This document shows, in pieces, positions 57,655 through 64,000 of a DNA stretch of 64,000 nt (positions are counted from its first letter, which is position 1; the number at the start of each line of letters is the position of its first letter). Location: assembly GCF_954871325.1 (NCBI RefSeq), contig NC_088777.1:20189366-20253365 (forward strand), read 5' to 3'. Both the position numbers and the translations under genes were made by a program. This DNA comes from Gordionus sp. m RMFG-2023. Taxonomy: Eukaryota; Nematomorpha; Gordioida; Chordodea; Parachordodidae. The notes below the pieces were generated by a model, which was given only the letters and a program-made list of their open reading frames with translations, was not told where the DNA came from and did not search any database.

Positions 57655-58376
57655 TTATTTATTGGGGATGTTGGGGAGGGGGAGGGGGTGGGGTATTTGT
57701 TTAAAATCGGATTTTTTCTATGTACAATTCTTCTTTTTTCTTTCTCTCAATTAGTATGCTATGCTTGATATTAAAGGTAAATAATATGAGACTGTCTAAC
57801 ATTGAATTTAAGGCATTTTTTAAAATTATTAATAAATCATCTCCAAAATTCTGAACAAAAACTTAGAACTTTCTATTTAAGTTTAATTTGAACTAAATCA
57901 TTACGAAATAGAATAATATAATTTTGAATAATCTGAAGGAAAATTATCATTCCTAAAAAAGGTGCTAGAAGGTTATTGAAATTACCTAAAAGTTTAAAAA
58001 ACCATTAACTAGTTTTATAACATGTCATTCTGTGTCATTACTCCTTTTTATTTAGGAGGTGATTAAAAACGTGCTCATAAAAAAATTTTCAAAAAAGGAC
58101 TACATTGATATTTTCTTATAAAAATTAATTCATATTTTTTAAATATACTGGGGGGCTCAAAAATAAAAACTAAACTAGGGGATGCTGATTTTATTAACTT
58201 TATTAAATTTTCCTTTCAAATTCTTGTTTATAGTGATATATTAACTACATATTTGGGAAAGAGAGGGGTAGGAGGGTTTGTATAGGGGGATTTTTTAGAA
58301 CAAGCAAATTTCCAAAGGGGAAGGAGCGAAATTACTTCTAACCCCCCCCCCCCCCCCGGACTACGCCTATGCCGGC
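57655..58376. mobile_element. Possible hAT-like element between G-run and C-run
   Basis: A G-rich tract (57664-57693) and, 650 bp on, a run of about 16 C followed by ggactacgcctatgcc (58337-58373) resemble the subterminal runs and CGTAGTCC-type ends of local hAT elements. A matching left end and duplication were not found. The minus-strand frame 57850-57701 lies inside. Confidence 0.35.
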
Positions 58377-59163
58377 TTGTAAAAAGCATATTCTGGATTT
58401 TTTAGGAAATTTTGCCCTAAACTTTAGAATTTAATACAATTTCTGTTAGTTCTTTCCACAGATTTTTTTAAAAATTATAAATGACTCAAAAGTTAACGAC
58501 AAACATGTTTGAAATTCATAGTGTAGGAAATCTAAATATGCTGGAATAAATTTCTTATAAAATCATATTTTTAAATAAAAACGCGCTCAAATAATTTAAA
58601 GTTGAAAAAATAACACATTGGCGGAAAAATTACATTTTAAATTTTAAAAGAGCTAAATAAATGATATAAAATTATGAAAATATTAAAACAATTTAATTTG
58701 TTAAGAGCGCATTTTTAAATTTGAAGATTCGATGAAAATGTATTTATATAATTCAGACAATTTCGCTATAAACTTTTGAGTAATTTTATTAAAATTACAC
58801 ATTTGTAAAGCACATTACATAACATTTCAAAATAAAAGAAACTGGATAGAAAGAATAGTGAGATTAATATGTCAATGGTCATTTTTTCTTCTCTCACTCT
58901 TAACCAAAAATAATTATTCCTTCAATTATAAATTTTTTAGAAAAGAAGAGTAATGAACTTGGGCCAAAAATGATTTATTTTACAGATGCTCATATTGTAT
59001 AGTTATTACTCTTACTAATATATATTTTTTTATATAGTAGATACAAATTTTTTTATTATGAACAAACAAAAAGTCGATTTATAATGACAATTACTTTAAA
59101 TTGATATTATATTTTGCCTCTGGTATATGGTAATTTACACATTGGTTTAATAAAATAATATTC
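58377..59163. other. AT-rich sequence
   Basis: No feature supported. Short hydrophobic frames on the minus strand appear to be chance. Confidence 0.5.
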
Positions 59164-59171
59164 CTGTTTAT

Positions 59172-60725
59172 CAGAGTTGTTAAAGTAGCGCGCTAACTTT
59201 TTTGGTAGCTATAGCTAATAGCGGCTACTTTTTTGTAATTATTTAATTTTTTAGCGCGCTACTTTTTTTGAAAGTAGCTAAGTAGCCGCTACTTCGCTAC
59301 TTTTAAAAAATATAATGAAGGTAAGTGTAAACATGAAAATTAAAATATAAAATCATAATTAATTATAATTTTTATAATTTATTATTTAATTTTGAAATTA
59401 AAATATAATTTCTTGTAATTTATATTTTCATTTGTATTACAAACCTAAATCACGTGTTAATAATTTAAAATGTCATCGCCTATGGATATCCAAATCGTTG
59501 AAAGTGATTCAGACAATGATATTAATGAAATGGAAGATTCCAGGGAAGAAAATGTTCTTAATAGCTATAATACAAATTTCCCATTCCCTAGATTTGAAAA
59601 TTTTTTTAAATAAATATATAACCAAAACTGGTTTCAAATTTATTTGTTTAAAATGTAAAAAAAAATATTTCCTCAAATCAATCCAGTAGCTATAACCTCA
59701 AGAAACGCCTAAAGGTAAATTGTCTACATTCTAATAATATTTATTTTATAAGACTGCTCATGAGTTTTAAGGAAATGGAGAAACATCTAAATAATTTTGG
59801 TATAGGCGACTCTACATCCAAAAAGACTAATTCAATTCAAACCAAATTAATTAATAATGCATATGACAATATTTCTCATAAATTAGCTGATAAAGTTATT
59901 GTTGATTTTATAATTTATACAGTTCAGCCAATGTCCTTAGTTGATAATCCATCATTTACCATGATGATTAAAACTCTATCCCCTGGTACAACAATTTTAT
60001 GCCGCCAGACACTAATGAATAAATTAGCAGATAACTTTAAAATGATTAAAGATGCACTAATAGTAGAGTTATCAGAGATATCATATATATGTACCACGGG
60101 AGATAGTTGAACACATAACAGAAGGTAAAAACTTATTTATATTTATAAATTGATCTGATTAAATATTTTTGAGCTTATTTGGGAATCACAGGCCATTAGC
60201 TAGACCCTAGAACTTTAAAAAGAAGATCTGTGGCATTAGCCCTCAAAATGATAATAGGATGCCAGACATACGATGTATACTTGCAAATAAAATTATTGAT
60301 AATCTATCTTATATTAAAAATATGTATATAAGATTAAATACGCCCTTACCCTCAAGTGCTAGTGTCGAGAGATTATTTAATAAGGCAAAACTTATACTTT
60401 CTGATAGTCGCTCTAGACATGGCGATGATAATATTGAAATGATTTTATTATTAAAATGCAACAAATTACCATAAATATTTATTTTTATTACATAATTTTT
60501 TTTATAATCAAACTAACTATATTTTAATATTTATAAATGTTGATTTTTATATATTTACTATACAATAACATTATAAGCAAAAAATAAAAAATTTTTTTGT
60601 AAATTTTTTATATAAAAAGTAGCTAAAGCTACTTTAAAAAAATGGTGGCTAATAGCGAGCTACTTTTTTGACAAATAGCGATAGCGGTAGCGCGCTACTT
60701 TTAAAAGTAGCGTTTAACAACTCTG
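59172..60725 (+). mobile_element. hAT element, CAGAGTTGTTAAA family, uninterrupted sister copy
   Basis: Ends CAGAGTTGTTAAAGTAGCGC and, on the reverse strand, CAGAGTTGTTAAACGC are flanked by a perfect 8-bp duplication, ctgtttat, at 59164-59171 and 60726-60733. Subterminal GTAGCGCGCTA and AGTAGC repeats are dense at both ends. It is colinear with the pieces of the hAT at 19134-32011. It encodes an internally deleted transposase on the plus strand. Confidence 0.9.
59470..60474 (+). pseudogene. Internally deleted hAT transposase
   Basis: A BED-like CLKCKKKYFLKSIQ stretch at about 59636-59690 is out of frame with its continuation SYNLKKRLK. The frame 59760-60110 carries SLVDNPSFTMMIKTLSPGT and LSEISYICTTGDS. 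The block TLKRRSVALA follows at about 60205-60240. The frame 60259-60474 carries the hATC motif LPSSASVERLFNKAK and SDSRSRHGDDNIEM. The catalytic centre between about 60245 and 60259 is deleted. Confidence 0.8.
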
Positions 60726-60739
60726 CTGTTTATTTTATA

Positions 60740-60935
60740 GTATTAATAATGATTGCGAAGAAGTGCATTCTGTGCAATCTGCTGATGAGTCTGTCTAATG
60801 ATATTATCAGTTTCTGCTAAGAAGAAAAAAAAATATCCTCAAAAAAGGGGAAGACCGGGACACATCGAGATTTTATAAAATCCAATAATGCTGCAATTAT
60901 TAATGAAGAAAAATTGATGAATTCTGTCTAATATA
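60740..60935 (+). other. Weak lysine-rich frames with an AT-hook-like motif
   Basis: YPQKRGRPGH at about 60831-60862 resembles an AT-hook (KRGRPG). A downstream frame (FIKSNNAAIINEEKLMNSV) follows after a frame change. There is no start, no splice context and no family match, so this may be a pseudogene fragment or chance. Confidence 0.25.
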
Positions 60936-61149
60936 TAATACTTTTTTTTAGAAAATTTTAGTTTTTAATGTATTTTGATTTTTCAAGTTTAAAAAGATAG
61001 GGTAGGTTGGAAATAGTAACAGAGTACATAAGACTACACATAGGAATATATAAAAAAATATAATTAAAAAACCTTTTATAATAAGGATTGAGGGAAAAAC
61101 TAAAAATCTAAATTTTATGATATAATAAAATTTAGATATATTATATATC

Positions 61150-62131
61150 CAGTGTCGTAGACATAGGGGGGGGAGAGTAAACCTTCAACCCCCCCCCCCC
61201 CCCACCCAATGCCCACCCCCATGAAAAATAAAATTTTTACTAAATTGATAACACTGTGTGACAAATTTCAAATTGATTTTTTGGGAGAAAATAAAATAAA
61301 CATTAAGACAGTTTTTTATGCATATTCTAAATCTGCTGTCAGTTTCTTTCTAGCACGTCAGGTTTTTTATTTATTTTAGGTTAAAGTGGCCAAAAAGGTC
61401 ATTTTTAGCACTTTTTGAATGTTTATAACTTCGGTTCTAATGATGATCCCTACAACTAAAAAAATATCTTAATTTTTGCAGCAAACCTTCCTTATTATTA
61501 TTATACATTTTTTTTTATAAAATCCTTACTCAATTTTTTAACAAACTATATTTTTTAAATTTACCTTTATTTATAAAATTTTTTTTAATATAGCTTACAT
61601 TTAATATATATATTTATTGTGGCTTTCATTCTCAAAAAAAATTAATGAAAGAAATTAAATGTTTATGAAAGATTAGCGAAAAAATAATAATTCTTCTCCT
61701 TTCTTCCTACTCGTTATTTGGCATTATTATTTATTGCCCATACTACGGGTTCAAGGTACTCCATTGGAAAATCATATATTTAGATATAAATTGATTAAAA
61801 AAACAAATATTCTTAAATACATCTAAAAAAGATAAATATTAATAAAAAATATGAAAAAATTACCAATTATTGCATTTTAAATGAATTTTGCTTCAAAAAT
61901 GCTCAATTTAAAAGAGTACAAATTAAAAAAGTGGGTACAGATATCTGATTTTGGTATAAGTATTTTTATATAATAAATAAAATCTATAATGAAATGAAAT
62001 ACTCTCTAAAATTTTGATATATTGTTATATGCAAATATTTAAAATAATTTTAACACAGCCTAAGATATAAGCAATTGAGTGTTCATCTTTTTACCCCTCC
62101 CCCCTATGATAAAATTATGGCTATGCCACTG
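61150..62131. mobile_element. Non-autonomous hAT element
   Basis: The left end CAGTGTCGTAGACATAGG and the right end, on the reverse strand, CAGTGGCATAGCCATAA are flanked by a perfect 8-bp duplication, tatatatc, at 61142-61149 and 62132-62139. A G-run and a 16-17 C run lie just inside the left end (61168-61203) and C-runs inside the right. No coding sequence is recognised. Confidence 0.9.
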
Positions 62132-62283
62132 TATATATCATCTGGATGAAAAAAAAATCGAAAATAAATTTAGGTATAAAAGCTTCTTATTTACTATAAA
62201 ATTGTTATGTTGATGTGAGGGAGATAATTCTTGTCGATAGGCATTAACTATCAATCAATGTAAATTTCGTTTTAGGCTTAATT

Positions 62284-62340
62284 ACAGGGTGCCCATTTAA
62301 AAAAGGAAAAGTATCAATCAAAAAAGAAAATAAATGGTTC
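62284..62340. repeat. Fragment of the Tc1-type TIR
   Basis: CAGGGTGCCCATTTAAAAAA followed by ggaaaagtatcaatc matches the outer end of the Tc1-type element at 11584-18148, preceded by TA. The rest of the element is absent. Confidence 0.6.
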
Positions 62341-62515
62341 AACCATTGATCTAATTTTTGCCCTTCGTAAACTGATGAAAAAATATGGGTAGATTAGAAA
62401 GGAACTGCATATGGTGTTTATTGACTTGTAAAAGGCATAGAATACCATACTCAGAAATCTGATATGGTGGTGTATGCGCAAAATTGGAATCCCGGGGTTA
62501 TGTGGAACTCACTAG
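62332..62515 (+). pseudogene. RTE LINE reverse transcriptase fragment, left piece
   Basis: Degenerate coding reads STIDLIFALRKLMKKYG then ELHMVFIDL and LIWWCMRKIGIPG, matching the LINE 2 block at about 43780-43930. It contains stops. It is cut by the hAT at 62516 and resumes at about 63934. Confidence 0.65.
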
Positions 62516-63933
62516 AGGCGCGTAGCCAGCTGGGGTGGATTCGGAATTTTTCGAAAAAATATATAAGGTCTCAGCCAGCAAGAGGGGGTGGGAGAGGGAG
62601 AGAAATCCTCAAACCATAGGAAGAATTTTTAAAAATATTAAAAAGCTTCATGAATTGTAAATTGCAAAATATTCTATTTCAATAGGTGTATTCTATTCTA
62701 AACATTAGCAAAAAGTTAATTTAAATACTTATTCCTTGTATATTAATATTTTATCTCAAGAAAATTTAAAGTTAGTTTTCTTACATTTTTAAACCTTAAA
62801 CAGTGATGGATATAAGAAAATTTCATCACCCAAAAAAAATTCTATTTAATTTATCTCCACTAATAACTATGATTAGAAAATTTCTAGAGTGTGAAATGTT
62901 CAGTTATATTAATAGACAGAATTTGCTGAATATAATTTTTTAATTCGTGTTAAAAGAAAAATAAACTGAAAAAAGCCTGCACAACAAGATGGAGGCTTCG
63001 ACATCAAGCTGTTACAGAATTTTTTGGATCTAGTAGAACTTATTTTGTATGCCTTTGTAGAACTATCAGAATCATTTGTTACACTATTTCACCTGAAGCT
63101 GATAGATTATTAGATTTAATATGACTACTGATGTTTTTCATTGGAATGTATTAATAAATATTTATTCCACAACAATGTTATAAAATATTTTTCTTTGGCT
63201 GAAGTTATGAGAATTGCGAATATTTTTATGTTACAACTTGGAAGACGACGGAAAAATATCGAACAGGAATTTCTCGAGATTTATGTAATTGCTGAGGTGA
63301 AAGTGAAATTATATGATTTTGAGATTCACAAGCCTTGATGTTACCTACAAACAAATCGTTCCAATATTAAAGTGGAAGATTCATTTTTGTAGAAAATCCT
63401 CTAAGAAATACAGTGGAAGCATTGCATACTTTAATATATATTTTATAAGTTTTCCAAATATATTAAAATTACTGTATATTTTGGCAATGATACCAATACA
63501 ACAGATGAGAGGACCTTTTCTTCATTACATAGAATAAAATATATCAAAAGTATGACATCTTAAAATTGATTGAATAGGCTAGCTTTACTCATCGAGATCT
63601 AATCCCCAACACAAAATAAATTATTTTTAAATAATAGCGCATTCGCAAAGTTAAATTTTCATTTATGAACGATATTTTGACTAACCTTTTATCATTACAA
63701 AATGTTTAATTTTATATTTTATTGTAATTTGCATATATTTATTTAGTTATAATATTTTTTAACCGTATTATATTCGCTCTTAATATTTTGTATTTTCCAA
63801 TATTTTTGTGTTCGAAATTATCATATTTTCAAATATGATTGGTTCTAATAAATTTTTTATGATGAATAGTTCTAAAATTTTTAATGCTCAAAAAAATCAC
63901 AATGTAAAAAAAATTATCCCTGGCTATGCGCCT
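62516..63933 (+). mobile_element. hAT element inserted in a LINE fragment
   Basis: The left end AGGCGCGTAGCCAGC and the right end, on the reverse strand, AGGCGCATAGCCAGGG are inverted copies of the local CGTAGCC-type hAT end. A G-rich tract lies inside the left end. LINE sequence is present on both sides, but no 8-bp duplication is visible. It carries a hAT transposase remnant of the ZMYM1/KRABA-like type. Confidence 0.65.
62985..63600 (+). pseudogene. hAT transposase remnant
   Basis: The frame 63141-63338 includes MRIANIFMLQLGRRRKNIEQ, related to the MRIAKNILLELKEIR block at 26810. The hATC domain follows at about 63480-63570, with TTDERTFSSLHRIKYI in one frame. Frames are broken between blocks. 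Confidence 0.6.
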
Positions 63934-64000
63934 AATTAAATGTATGTACGAGGATTCTGCTTCAATAGTAAGAACGGCAGTTGGAGACTCGAGGCCGTTT
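63934..64000 (+). pseudogene. RTE LINE reverse transcriptase fragment, right piece (runs off the window)
   Basis: Coding MYEDSASIVRTAVGDSRPF matches the RTE block DMYxxxxTxVRTxxGxTxxF that follows the palm region. It continues the fragment ending at 62515 and is cut by the window edge. Confidence 0.7.

Noticed and set aside
58748-58910. Hydrophobic minus-strand frame starting MTIDILIS as a possible ATPase M1-M2 exon
   Set aside because: It shows no P5B motif, has no convincing splice sites, and is the kind of frame expected by chance in AT-rich DNA.

Overview
This is a very AT-rich, transposon-crowded stretch of a eukaryotic nuclear genome. The one host gene I can assemble, a P5B-type (ATP13A-like) transport ATPase, is split by many 39-56 bp GT-AG introns plus a few introns inflated by transposons. 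Tiny introns together with hAT, Merlin, MULE, Tc1, RTE and Ty3/gypsy elements fit a small-intron metazoan. A myxozoan- or orthonectid-like parasite is a reasonable guess, but the sequence does not prove it. There are no bacterial operons, rRNA genes or CRISPR arrays.

Layout. 1-11.4 kb: decayed hAT-type DNA transposons, several nested and closed by 8-bp target site duplications (TSDs), with GC-rich short inverted-repeat elements (MITEs) and AT-rich filler. 11.5-18.2 kb: a GC-rich MITE split by a Tc1/IS630 element, itself split by a Ty3/gypsy fossil. 19.1-32.0 kb: one hAT element swollen to 12.9 kb by insertions up to four deep: a second gypsy fossil with its own hAT insertion, a Merlin element whose five-exon transposase reads cleanly, and a GC-box element holding another hAT that holds an RTE-type LINE. 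34.6-57.6 kb (minus strand): the P5B ATPase gene, 21 recognised exons from the A domain to the stop codon. Its 13.2-kb intron 17 holds a hAT, a Tc1 relic, a MULE, a hAT split by a second RTE LINE, and another non-LTR reverse transcriptase relic. 57.6-64 kb: more hAT copies and a LINE fragment running off the right edge. The ATPase N-terminus was not found.

The ATPase is the only clear cellular gene. Family knowledge makes it an ATP-driven endolysosomal pump, polyamines being the known ATP13A2 substrate. Almost everything else is mobile DNA. Matching TSDs give a readable relative chronology. Most notable are a tRNA-like head on a LINE, terminal repeats built from short tandem arrays in three unrelated transposon superfamilies, the intron-bearing Merlin transposase, and G-runs just inside many hAT ends.
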